A stretch of 64,000 bases of DNA from Cetobacterium sp050033475 (lineage in GTDB: Bacteria; Fusobacteriota; Fusobacteriia; Fusobacteriales; Fusobacteriaceae), in NCBI RefSeq assembly GCF_050033475.1, contig NZ_CP188319.1, positions 806,001 to 870,000 of the forward strand, written 5' to 3'. A program made the position numbers and the translations under genes. The number at the start of each line of letters is the position of its first letter. The stretch's first letter is position 1. The notes beneath the pieces were generated by a model. The model did not search any database and was not told where the DNA came from. It was given only the letters and a program-made list of their open reading frames with translations. Positions 25,301 to 33,241 of the stretch are shown in pieces.

Positions 25301-26452
25301 ATGGCAAAAAGAGATTATTATGAGATTCTTGGAGTTTCTAAAGATGCTTCTGAATCTGAAATAAAGAAAGCCTATAGAAAAGCTGCAATGAAATACCACC
25401 CTGATAAATTTAGTAATGCTTCTGAAAAAGAAAGAGAAGAAGCTGAGGCTAAATTTAAAGAGGTAAATGAAGCTTATCAAGTTCTCTCTGATTCCAATAA
25501 AAAGGCTCAATATGACCAATTTGGACATGCTGCCTTTGAACAAGGTGGAGCAGGTGGAGCTGGAGGCTTCGGAGGATTCGGTGGTGGCTTTGGAGGCTTC
25601 GAAGATCTAGGAGATATATTTGGTTCCTTCTTTGGTGGAGGAGGAGGTTTTGGAGGATTCGGTGGCGGATCTCAAGGATACGGTCAAAGAGAGCCAGAAC
25701 CAGGAAGTGATTTAAGATATAACCTTGAAATAACCTTAGAAGAAGCTGCCAAGGGTGTAGAAAAAACTATTAAGTATAGAAGAGAAGGAGAATGCCCAGA
25801 ATGTAAAGGTACTGGTGCAGAAAAAGGCTCTAAAATGAAGAAATGTCCTAAGTGTGATGGAAAGGGTACAATTAAAGTTACTCAAAGGACAGTATTTGGA
25901 AACTTCGAAAGTGTGCAAGAATGTGATAATTGCCATGGAAAAGGAGAGGTTCCAGAGAAAAAATGTAAAAAATGTGGTGGAACAGGAATCGCTGCAGAAA
26001 CAGTTGAAAGAAAAATTAAAATACCTGCAGGAATTGACGATGGTCAAAGACTTAGAATTTCAGGATTAGGAAATGCAAGTCATGAGGGTGGACCAAATGG
26101 AGATCTGTATATTTATATAACAATAAAACATCATCCATTCTTTGAAAGAAGAGGAGATGATATTATTTGTGAGGTACCAATTTCCTATGCAACGGCTACT
26201 TTAGGTGGAGAAGTAGAAATACCAACTTTAGATAGTAAGAAAAATATGAAGGTACCAGCAGGAACTCAAAATGGAAAATTATTTAAACTTAGAGGAGAAG
26301 GAATTTCTAATCCTAGAATGGGTGGAAAAGGAGACCTTATAGTTAAAATAGAGGTTGAAGTGCCTACAGGATTAACATCTGAGCAACAGGAACTATTGAA
26401 AAAATTTGATGCTAGTTTAAGTAATAAGAATTATAAAAAAAAAGTTTTCTAG
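25301..26452 (+). CDS. dnaJ: Chaperone DnaJ (Hsp40)
   Basis: A 383-residue type I Hsp40. It has a J domain with HPD (KYHPDKF) at the N-terminus and a long Gly/Phe-rich linker (about residues 78-125). Four zinc-binding CxxCxGxG repeats follow (CPECKGTG, CPKCDGKG, CDNCHGKG, CKKCGGTG), then the C-terminal substrate domains. It stimulates DnaK ATPase and delivers substrates. AAAGGAGAA precedes the ATG. No second CIRCE is seen, so expression depends on dnaK readthrough or on elements in the spacer. Confidence 0.97.
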   Translation: MAKRDYYEILGVSKDASESEIKKAYRKAAMKYHPDKFSNASEKEREEAEAKFKEVNEAYQVLSDSNKKAQYDQFGHAAFEQGGAGGAGGFGGFGGGFGGFEDLGDIFGSFFGGGGGFGGFGGGSQGYGQREPEPGSDLRYNLEITLEEAAKGVEKTIKYRREGECPECKGTGAEKGSKMKKCPKCDGKGTIKVTQRTVFGNFESVQECDNCHGKGEVPEKKCKKCGGTGIAAETVERKIKIPAGIDDGQRLRISGLGNASHEGGPNGDLYIYITIKHHPFFERRGDDIICEVPISYATATLGGEVEIPTLDSKKNMKVPAGTQNGKLFKLRGEGISNPRMGGKGDLIVKIEVEVPTGLTSEQQELLKKFDASLSNKNYKKKVF

Positions 26453-26482
26453 AGAAGATTAAGGAATTCTTCTTTAAAATAT

Positions 26483-26510
26483 TGAAAAGATAGGACCACT
26501 GTGTTATACT
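26483..26510 (+). promoter_or_regulatory. Promoter upstream of yajC
   Basis: TTGAAA (26483-26488) and TATACT (26505-26510) are 16 bases apart, in the gap between dnaJ and yajC. Confidence 0.7.
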
Positions 26511-26553
26511 AAAAAAGGATTTTATAAAGAAGAATGAGAACGGGGGTCTTACC

Positions 26554-26826
26554 ATGAATGAAATGTTAGGAAGATATGGTGGAATGATACTTACTTTCGT
26601 TATTTGGGCAGCAGTATTTTATTTCCTATTAATACTACCAAATAAGAAGAAGCAGAAAAAACACCAACAAATGATCGATTCATTAAAGCCAGGAGTTGAC
26701 GTATTAACTTCAGGAGGAATTAAAGGAAATATAACATCTATAGGTCCTGAATTTATTCAAATTAGAGTTGACAAGGGTGTTAATCTTACAGTAACAAGAA
26801 GTTCAATTGTAAGAATATTTAATTAA
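26554..26826 (+). CDS. yajC: Preprotein translocase subunit YajC
   Basis: A 90-residue protein. One transmembrane helix (about residues 11-29, ILTFVIWAAVFYFLLILP) is followed by the NKKKQKKHQQMIDSLKPGVDVLTSGGIKGNI core of YajC. It is an accessory subunit of the SecDF translocase complex; secD and secF are not next to it here. GGGGGTC sits upstream of the ATG. Confidence 0.92.
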   Translation: MNEMLGRYGGMILTFVIWAAVFYFLLILPNKKKQKKHQQMIDSLKPGVDVLTSGGIKGNITSIGPEFIQIRVDKGVNLTVTRSSIVRIFN

Positions 26827-26836
26827 TAGATAAGTT

Positions 26837-26880
26837 AATTGGCCACGGATTGTACATGGATTCGTGGCTAATTTTATATT
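26837..26880 (+). terminator. Strong hairpin between yajC and the amidase gene, possible terminator
   Basis: A 14-bp stem with two G-U pairs (26837-26850 with 26860-26873) encloses a 9-base loop. It is followed only by TTATATTATT, so termination may be partial. Confidence 0.5.
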
Positions 26881-26899
26881 ATTGATAGTGGAGAAGAAT

Positions 26900-27925
26900 A
26901 TGAAATCAGTGATAAGAGTATTTATGTTTTTAATTATATCTGCAAATATTTTTTGTAGCACAATAAAGGTTAACAAGGTTAGGATGAATAATAATCCTCC
27001 ACAGCTTGTGTTTGACTTATCAGGAAGTTCAGCAACTTATAAATCAACCTATGATGAATATAATAGATTATTATTTTTAGAAATACCTAAGGCTACCTTA
27101 AATACTAAGGTAAAAAATTCAGAGTTTGTAGGAAAATATATAGAAGAATTAAATTTGATAAATTATGGTACAGCTCTAGGAGTATTTGTAAAATTAAGAA
27201 AAAATGTAGGCTATAAGACCTATTCCTTAAAAAATCCAAGTAGAATAGTAGTAGATTTTAAAAGTAACATAAAAAAGCAATTTACAGTTGTTATTGATCC
27301 AGGTCATGGAGGAAAAGATCCAGGATCAATAGGCTTTGGAAAATATAAGGAAAAAGATATAGTATTATCCGTAGGAAAATATGTCAGAGAAGAATTAGGG
27401 TCTGATTATGATGTAATTATGACTAGAAGTACAGATGTATTTATTCCCTTATCTCAAAGAAGTAGAGTAGGAAATAAGGCTAAGGCGGATTTATTCGTAA
27501 GTATACATATAAACTCTTCAACAAATAGTAGTTCTACAGGAGTAGAAGTATTTTATTTTTCTAAGAAATCATCTCCATATGCAGAAAAAGTAGCAGCCTA
27601 TGAAAATAGTTTTGGAGAAAAATATGGAGAAAATACAGGAAGTATAGCTCAAATAATGGGTGAATTGGCATATAATAAGAATCAAGAAAAATCCATAGGA
27701 TTGGCAAGGCCTTTAACAGGTGTTCTAGCTCAAAAAATGAAAATGCGAAATAGAGGGATTCACGGAGCAAACTTTGCAGTATTAAGAGGATTTAATGGAC
27801 CTGGAATACTTGTGGAATTAGGTTTTATAAATAATAGAAGAGATGTATCTAAATTAACTAATCCAAGGGATCAAAAAATTATGGCTAAGGAAATAGCTAA
27901 TAAAATAAGGGCTTATTTTGATTAA
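26900..27925 (+). CDS. N-acetylmuramoyl-L-alanine amidase (AmiC type, AMIN plus Amidase_3)
   Basis: A 341-residue exported amidase. The signal peptide (residues 1-19, KSVIRVFMFLIISANIF) is followed by an AMIN-like beta domain (to about residue 130). The zinc amidase domain has VVIDPGHGGKDPGSIG, the Glu in KEKDIVL, SIHINSS and the closing ILVELGFINN. It cleaves the stem peptide from MurNAc, usually during cell separation. The ATG at 26900 follows GTGGAGAAG; the longer frame upstream lacks a signal. A GerMN gene follows 9 bases later. Confidence 0.93.
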   Translation: MKSVIRVFMFLIISANIFCSTIKVNKVRMNNNPPQLVFDLSGSSATYKSTYDEYNRLLFLEIPKATLNTKVKNSEFVGKYIEELNLINYGTALGVFVKLRKNVGYKTYSLKNPSRIVVDFKSNIKKQFTVVIDPGHGGKDPGSIGFGKYKEKDIVLSVGKYVREELGSDYDVIMTRSTDVFIPLSQRSRVGNKAKADLFVSIHINSSTNSSSTGVEVFYFSKKSSPYAEKVAAYENSFGEKYGENTGSIAQIMGELAYNKNQEKSIGLARPLTGVLAQKMKMRNRGIHGANFAVLRGFNGPGILVELGFINNRRDVSKLTNPRDQKIMAKEIANKIRAYFD

Positions 27926-27934
27926 GGAGGAAGA

Positions 27935-28483
27935 ATGAGTAAAAAATGGCTGGCTTTATTGGGTGTTCTAATAGTTTTAGCAATTGGCTCAGGTATTTTA
28001 TATGGTAAAGTGAATAAAGAGACAAAAGTAATAAATAAAATAGAGGTTTTACCCAATAGAAAAGATGAAATAAAAGATAATATAGGAGCCGCTGTATATA
28101 TTTATACACCTAATGAGAAAAAGTTCAAACTAGAAAAAACAACCTTTGATATTAAAGATACAACTACTAAGGAAATAATATTAGGAGAAGTAACAAAGGG
28201 AATTATTGATCAATTGAAATTGAAGAAAATATTACCTGGAGATGGAATATACACATCTACAGCTTATTTAGATGATAGAGATTTATACTTAGACTTAAGT
28301 TCTAATATATTTGAAAATGCAAAAAATCCAAAGGAAGAAATGTTGATACTATATTCATTTATTAATACTTTTTGTAATATAGAAGGTATTGATAGAGTAA
28401 AATTTTTAATAGATGGGAAAACAGCATCTAAGGTAAACTTTATAAATATAACAGGTTTTTATAAAGCAAATATGGATATATAA
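27935..28483 (+). CDS. GerMN domain protein, membrane-anchored
   Basis: A 182-residue protein. An N-terminal membrane segment or signal anchor (residues 6-24) is followed by a C-terminal GerMN-like fold, seen in VYIYTPNEKKFKLEKTTFDI, ILGEVTKGII, GDGIYTSTAYLDDRDLYLDLS and a VKFLIDG strand. GerMN domains occur in spore germination proteins and, in non-sporulating bacteria, beside cell-wall amidases as here. That pairing suggests a partner role in the envelope; its mechanism is unknown. Confidence 0.8.
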   Translation: MSKKWLALLGVLIVLAIGSGILYGKVNKETKVINKIEVLPNRKDEIKDNIGAAVYIYTPNEKKFKLEKTTFDIKDTTTKEIILGEVTKGIIDQLKLKKILPGDGIYTSTAYLDDRDLYLDLSSNIFENAKNPKEEMLILYSFINTFCNIEGIDRVKFLIDGKTASKVNFINITGFYKANMDI

Positions 28484-28487
28484 TAAG

Positions 28488-28515
28488 GAGTCCTGTGTTT
28501 AAGGACTCTTTTTTT
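28488..28515 (+). terminator. Rho-independent terminator after the GerMN gene
   Basis: A 7-bp stem GAGTCCT (28488-28494) / AGGACTC (28502-28508) is followed by seven T. Confidence 0.92.
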
Positions 28516-28535
28516 CAAAGCATGGAGGGATTTCA

Positions 28536-29099
28536 ATGTTACTGAAAGAAATAAGAGAAAATTTAAAAAATAAAGTATCAGAGAAAAGATATAATCATAT
28601 TCTTGGAGTAGAAGAGACAGCTGTTAAATTGGCAAAAAGATATGGTGTAAAAGAGGAAGACGCAAGGATAGCAGCATTACTCCATGATTATGCAAAGCAA
28701 TTTTCTGTTTATGAAATGGAAAAAATTTGTATTGAAAATTTTTATGAGGAAACAAAGGATTATATAGACCAGGGAGAAATTCTTCATGGATATGTAGGAG
28801 CCTATATAGCAGAAAAAGAATTCAATATAATTGATAAAAATATTTTAGATGCAATAAAATATCATACAACAGGAAAAAGAGGATTATCCATTTTGGGTAA
28901 AATAATATATATAGCAGATTCCATAGAACCAGGAAGAGATTATCCTACAGTTAAAATCATAAGAGAAGCGGTGGAAGAGGATATAAACAAAGGAATAATT
29001 ATAGAGAGCTCTGAAAAAATAAAATATTTAGTAGATATTGGAGCTAAGGTACATTTATACACAGTGGATATGAGAAACTGGTTATTGGAAAAAAAATAA
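28536..29099 (+). CDS. yqeK: HD-domain hydrolase YqeK, Ap4A (diadenosine tetraphosphate) type
   Basis: A 187-residue HD protein with the YqeK pattern RYNHILGVEETAVKLAKRYG, AALLHDYAKQ, ILHGYVGAYIA, IKYHTTGKRGLS and IYIADSIEPGRD. Members split Ap4A symmetrically to ADP and use a di-iron centre. In many bacteria the gene is next to nadD and rsfS, which are absent here. The terminator upstream means it has its own promoter, not clearly seen. Confidence 0.88.
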   Translation: MLLKEIRENLKNKVSEKRYNHILGVEETAVKLAKRYGVKEEDARIAALLHDYAKQFSVYEMEKICIENFYEETKDYIDQGEILHGYVGAYIAEKEFNIIDKNILDAIKYHTTGKRGLSILGKIIYIADSIEPGRDYPTVKIIREAVEEDINKGIIIESSEKIKYLVDIGAKVHLYTVDMRNWLLEKK

Positions 29100-29118
29100 A
29101 TTTAAAGGTGATGAAAAT

Positions 29119-31248
29119 ATGACATACATAGAAAGAGATTTAGAGAAATTAAAAAAAGCTCTAGAGGGGAATAAAGCCATGAGTTTAGATGAAATAACTA
29201 AACTATTGGGATGGTCTCCAAAGTATAAAAAAGAAAATAGAGCAATGTTAGATAAGTGGGTAGAAGATGGAGAGCTTATGACTAACAGTAAGGGAAAATA
29301 CAATACTCCTGAGAGTTTTGGATTTGTAAAGGGTGTATTTTCCATAATAAAGGGTAAATTTGCCTTTGTAGATACACCAACAGAGGGGATATTTATTCCT
29401 AGATCAGCATTTAATACAGCTCTAGATGGGGACACAGTATTAATTAAAGTAATAAAGGGTAAAAAGGATGAAAGTAAAAAAGAGGGAGAAGTAGTTAAGG
29501 TTTTAAAAAGAGAAAAGGATACTGTTATAGGAATTCTTCAAAAGAGAGAGAGCTTTGGATTTGTAACTCCAACTCATTCCTTTGGAAAGGATATTTATAT
29601 TCCTAAGAAGTTCTTAAAAGAAGCTAATGATAGGGATTTAGTTGTTGTAAAGGTTGATTTCTGGGGAGATAAAGACAGAAAACCAGAGGGAAAAATTGTA
29701 GAAACAATAGGAACTCCTTATGATACAGACAATATGATAAAGGCTTTAATAATAAGAGAGGGAATGTCAGAGGAATTTTCTCCTGAATTAGAAGCTGAGG
29801 TAAGAAGAATACCTGTTGCCATAGAGGAAAGCGAAATTAGTAAAAGAAGAGATTTAAGAGATCTACCAATAATAACAATAGATGGAGCAGATGCTAAGGA
29901 CTTAGATGATGCTGTATATGTAGAAAAATTAAAGAATGGAAATTATAGATTAATAGTTTCAATAGCAGATGTAGGACATTATATACCTCAAGGGTCTCCT
30001 TTAGATAAGGAAGCTGAAAAACGTGGAAACTCAGTTTATTTAGTAGATAGAGTTTTACCAATGTTCCCAAGAGAGATTTCCAATGGAATATGTTCTTTAA
30101 ATCCTCATGAAAATAAGCTGACATTTACTTGTGATATGGAAATAGATGATAAGGGAAGAGTTTTAAATGCAGAAACATATAAATCAATTATAAAAACAGC
30201 TCATAGAATGACATATACCAATGTAAATAAAATGTTAGCAGGAGAAGAAGAAGTTCTAAAGGAATATGCTGATATTGAAGATATGGTTAAAGTTATGTTA
30301 GAACTATCTAGAATAATAAGATCTGTTAAATATAACAGAGGAAGTATTGATTTTGATCTTCCAGAGGTTAAAGTAGTTCTAGATGAGAATAAAAAAGTAA
30401 AATATTTAGAGCATAGAGAAAGAGGAGAGGCTGAAAGAATAATAGAAGACTTCATGATCGCAGCCAATGAAGCTGTGGCAGAGAAATTATTCTGGTTAGA
30501 AGTTCCAAGTGTATATAGAGTCCATGAAAAGCCAGATCCAGAAAGAATAAAATCTTTAAATGAAACTCTTGGAAAATTTGGATATAGAATTCATTCCTTT
30601 GAAGATTTACATCCTAAAAAATTCCAAAGTATAATAGAGGATTCTGAGAAGAAGGGTATAAATACAATAGTTCATAAAATGATATTAATGTCATTGAAGC
30701 AAGCTAGATATAGCATGGAAAATTGTGGACACTTTGGACTATCATCTAATTATTATACACATTTTACATCTCCAATAAGAAGATATGCAGACCTTATGGT
30801 TCATAGAGTTTTAGCAATGGTATTAGATAAGTATCCTAGTAAAAAAGAAATTGCAAGATTAGGAAAAGAAATACCTGAAGTTTGTGATCATATTTCTAAA
30901 ACTGAAAGAGAAGCCATGAGAGCTGAAGATGAAAGTATTAAAATCAAAGTTGTAGAATATATGATGGATAAAATTGGTGAAGTTTATAAGGCCACAGTAA
31001 CTGGATTCAACAATAAAAAAGTATTCTTTGAAACAGAGGAATATGTAGATTGTTTCTGGGATGTAACAGCAGCAAAGGATTATTATGAATTTGATGATGA
31101 AAATTATGTAATGGTAAATAAAGATACTGGAAAAACTTATGGTCTAGGGGAAAAACTAGATATAATGATAGTAAGAGCAGATTTAAATATGCTTGAAGTA
31201 GAAGCAATACCTAATGAGCTTCACCAGGAATATACAGGGAAAAGATAA
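29119..31248 (+). CDS. rnr: Ribonuclease R
   Basis: A 709-residue 3'-5' exoribonuclease of the RNB family. It has N-terminal helix and cold-shock-like OB domains (VKGVFSIIKGKFAFVDT, VIGILQKRESFGFVTP). The catalytic centre ITIDGADAKDLDDAVYVEK holds the metal-binding aspartates, with the ANEAVAEKL and HFTSPIRRYADLMVHR motifs and a C-terminal S1 domain. RNase R degrades structured RNA and works with SmpB and tmRNA in ribosome rescue. smpB follows by 12 bases and ssrA after that, which makes a functional cluster. Confidence 0.95.
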   Translation: MTYIERDLEKLKKALEGNKAMSLDEITKLLGWSPKYKKENRAMLDKWVEDGELMTNSKGKYNTPESFGFVKGVFSIIKGKFAFVDTPTEGIFIPRSAFNTALDGDTVLIKVIKGKKDESKKEGEVVKVLKREKDTVIGILQKRESFGFVTPTHSFGKDIYIPKKFLKEANDRDLVVVKVDFWGDKDRKPEGKIVETIGTPYDTDNMIKALIIREGMSEEFSPELEAEVRRIPVAIEESEISKRRDLRDLPIITIDGADAKDLDDAVYVEKLKNGNYRLIVSIADVGHYIPQGSPLDKEAEKRGNSVYLVDRVLPMFPREISNGICSLNPHENKLTFTCDMEIDDKGRVLNAETYKSIIKTAHRMTYTNVNKMLAGEEEVLKEYADIEDMVKVMLELSRIIRSVKYNRGSIDFDLPEVKVVLDENKKVKYLEHRERGEAERIIEDFMIAANEAVAEKLFWLEVPSVYRVHEKPDPERIKSLNETLGKFGYRIHSFEDLHPKKFQSIIEDSEKKGINTIVHKMILMSLKQARYSMENCGHFGLSSNYYTHFTSPIRRYADLMVHRVLAMVLDKYPSKKEIARLGKEIPEVCDHISKTEREAMRAEDESIKIKVVEYMMDKIGEVYKATVTGFNNKKVFFETEEYVDCFWDVTAAKDYYEFDDENYVMVNKDTGKTYGLGEKLDIMIVRADLNMLEVEAIPNELHQEYTGKR

Positions 31249-31260
31249 GGGGGAAAAGGA

Positions 31261-31704
31261 ATGATATTGGCAAATAATAAAAAGGCCTTTTTTGAATACT
31301 TTGTGGAGGATAGATTTGAGGCTGGAATTGAACTTGTAGGAAGTGAAGTAAAGTCCATAAAGGCTGGAAAAGTTAGTATTAAAGAATCCTTTGTAAGAAT
31401 AATTAAGGATGAAATATTTATTATGGGAATGTCAGTTGTTCCATGGACCTTTGGAAGTGTTTATAATCCTGAGGAAAAAAGAGTTCGTAAATTACTTCTT
31501 CATAAAAAAGAGATTCAAAAATTACATGAAAAAGTTACTCAAAAGGGATATACAATAGTTCCTTTAAATGTCCATTTATCTAAGGGATATGTAAAGATAG
31601 ATATTGCTCTAGCAAGAGGTAAAAAGAATTATGATAAAAGAGAGTCTCTAGCTAAAAAAGATCAACAAAGAACTATAGAAAGAGCAGTGAAGGAAAGATA
31701 TTAA
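31261..31704 (+). CDS. smpB: SsrA-binding protein SmpB
   Basis: A 147-residue OB-fold protein with the SmpB signatures NKKAFFEYFVEDRFEAGIELVGSEVKS, a MSVVPWTFGSVYNPEEKRVRKLLLHKKEI core, and a basic C-terminal tail ending ERAVKERY. It binds the tRNA-like domain of tmRNA and delivers it to stalled ribosomes. GGGGGAAAAGGA precedes the ATG. The partner RNA gene ssrA starts 79 bases downstream. Confidence 0.95.
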   Translation: MILANNKKAFFEYFVEDRFEAGIELVGSEVKSIKAGKVSIKESFVRIIKDEIFIMGMSVVPWTFGSVYNPEEKRVRKLLLHKKEIQKLHEKVTQKGYTIVPLNVHLSKGYVKIDIALARGKKNYDKRESLAKKDQQRTIERAVKERY

Positions 31705-31734
31705 ATATATTTTTTATCAATAGACAAAAGATAG

Positions 31735-31763
31735 TTGAGATAAAAAAAATCCTGTGGTATAAT
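31735..31763 (+). promoter_or_regulatory. Promoter of ssrA
   Basis: TTGAGA (31735-31740) and TATAAT (31758-31763) are 17 bases apart, about 20 bases before the tmRNA 5' end. Confidence 0.85.
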
Positions 31764-31783
31764 AAACATATAAAAATAATATT

Positions 31784-32132
31784 GGGGATGCAAAGGTTTC
31801 GACAGGGTTATGAGGTTATAGGTAGCAGGCCAGGATGGTCGCTGTGAGAGGCCAACTCATCGTTTAGATGGAAACAACGAATACGCTTTAGCTGCATAAT
31901 GTCAGCTCACCCTTGATCATTCTTTTCTGTAGGAGCGTTCAGTCCGGGTGTCACTTAAATACAGATTACCCTAAACGATTTCTCTAAGTTCTAGGGGACA
32001 TCACTAGAGGATACTGTCAGTTAGCCCTGTTTGCGGGAGTAACTAATGGGAAACTCAATAGCAAACTAAGCTTGTAGAAGCCTATGATGCTTATGATTTT
32101 GGACACGGGTTCGATTCCCGTCATCTCCACCA
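31784..32132 (+). ncRNA. ssrA: Transfer-messenger RNA (tmRNA)
   Basis: About 349 bases. The 5' GGGGATG pairs with CATCTCC near the 3' end to make the acceptor stem, the T arm reads GGGTTCGATTCCC and the CCA is encoded. The tag frame at 31870-31899 reads GNNEYALAA then TAA, and the codon before it is GAT; the exact resume codon is not certain. tmRNA rescues stalled ribosomes with SmpB, whose gene lies just upstream. The last bases are the left boundary of an integrated element, but the RNA is left intact. Confidence 0.96.
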
Positions 32133-32138
32133 ATGAAT
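32121..32138 (+). repeat. Left attachment-site repeat of the ssrA island
   Basis: TCATCTCCACCAATGAAT covers the 3' acceptor strand of tmRNA. The identical 18 bases recur at 41619-41636, and the bases on both sides differ. Confidence 0.85.
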
Positions 32139-32188
32139 CCACCAACTAATAATTTTCTATTATAAATTTAAGTTGTTGAAATAGTAGA

Positions 32189-32221
32189 CCATACTAATAA
32201 TAAAAATTAGTATGGTTTTTT
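32189..32221 (+). terminator. Terminator just inside the island, downstream of ssrA
   Basis: A perfect 10-bp stem CCATACTAAT (32189-32198) / ATTAGTATGG (32206-32215) is followed by six T. It is carried by the island and probably ends ssrA transcription after integration. Confidence 0.88.
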
Positions 32222-32303
32222 ATATATTAACCCATTCTTAGTAGTTATTTTATACTAAATTATGATATAATAGTATAATTAACTACTTAGGGGGTATAAT
32301 GCA

Positions 32304-33179
32304 ATGTCTCAAAAATTTAAAAATGATATGAATATTTTAACTGAAAAATTATCTGCACACATCACTAAACCTTTTAGTCGTGACAGTATCTTAACTGGTT
32401 TCGTTGATTCTCTTGGAAATTTATATCCAATTACACTTGATACTAAAGTCTTATCTAAAGTTGTTGAATTTATTTTTCTGCCTGTAATAAAAAAATTCTG
32501 TGATCAGTATAATTATACCTTGCAAGAACCACAGCATCAAAATCATTATCCAGATTTAACTTTTATCGATAATTTTACTAATAAAAAATATGCTGTTGAT
32601 ATAAAAACAACTTATAGAATTACAGAAAAAAAGTTTAATTTTGAAAGAACTGAATATATATTAAAAAAAAATAAATCAACTTATATAGTTTTAAGAAAAA
32701 ACGATGAAGACGAATTAGAAAATATTATATCTGGTGACATTGTTTCATACTCTGTCCAACATGCTCCAAATTCTTTCTCTAGTAAAATTCAAGCAACTCT
32801 TAATACTCTTATAAATGAAAATGCAGTTAATGGTATGACATTAGGTGCATATACTGGATATTTTAAAAATAGAGAAAGTTATAAAAATATTTTGTATCCT
32901 TATTCTGAGTACGATGGGCACTATGTTCTTGGAATGATTTATTCAAGAGAAGAATTAGATGACATTGAAATAAAAAATATTTCTGAATATAAAACTATCA
33001 ATTCTCCAATTTATGACATCAAAATGTTTTTTATTGAAAAGTTTAAAATTGCCTCAACATCTCCTGGAAGTGGAAATACTAAAAATATTGGTAGTATAAA
33101 AAAAGAAAACGCTCTTATCAATGGAGATGGTCCTTTTCAAACTATCGAGGAATTTGATTCTTTTTGGTTAAGTCGTTAA
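32304..33179 (+). CDS. EcoRV-family type II restriction endonuclease with an internal insertion
   Basis: A 291-residue PD-(D/E)xK nuclease that closely follows EcoRV. It has TKVLSKVVEF with Glu55, QNHYPD (Asp84), AVDIKTTY (Asp99, Lys101), a YTGYF segment, YPYSEYDGHYVLGMIY and the recognition loop GSGNTKNIGSI from residue 255. Matching these to EcoRV, known to cut GATATC, predicts the same site. Between DIKTTY and the YTGYF strand there are about 76 residues where EcoRV has about 12, an insertion of roughly 64. A methyltransferase gene follows. AGGGGG precedes the ATG. Confidence 0.9.
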   Translation: MSQKFKNDMNILTEKLSAHITKPFSRDSILTGFVDSLGNLYPITLDTKVLSKVVEFIFLPVIKKFCDQYNYTLQEPQHQNHYPDLTFIDNFTNKKYAVDIKTTYRITEKKFNFERTEYILKKNKSTYIVLRKNDEDELENIISGDIVSYSVQHAPNSFSSKIQATLNTLINENAVNGMTLGAYTGYFKNRESYKNILYPYSEYDGHYVLGMIYSREELDDIEIKNISEYKTINSPIYDIKMFFIEKFKIASTSPGSGNTKNIGSIKKENALINGDGPFQTIEEFDSFWLSR

Positions 33180-33183
33180 ACCT

Positions 33184-33207
33184 AAGTCCTTTTAAAAGGA
33201 CTTTTTT
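33184..33207 (+). terminator. Terminator between restriction enzyme and methyltransferase genes
   Basis: A perfect palindrome AAGTCCTTTT (33184-33193) / AAAAGGACTT (33194-33203) is followed by TTTT. It lies 4 bases past the nuclease stop and 35 bases before the methyltransferase start. Confidence 0.8.
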
Positions 33208-33241
33208 CCTTATATATACATTAATTAAAAAAGAGGTTAAT

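Noticed and set aside
33164..33241. Upstream in-frame extension of the methyltransferase
   Set aside because: It overlaps the nuclease stop and the terminator, has no binding site, and the ATG at 33242 has AAGAGGT at the right distance.
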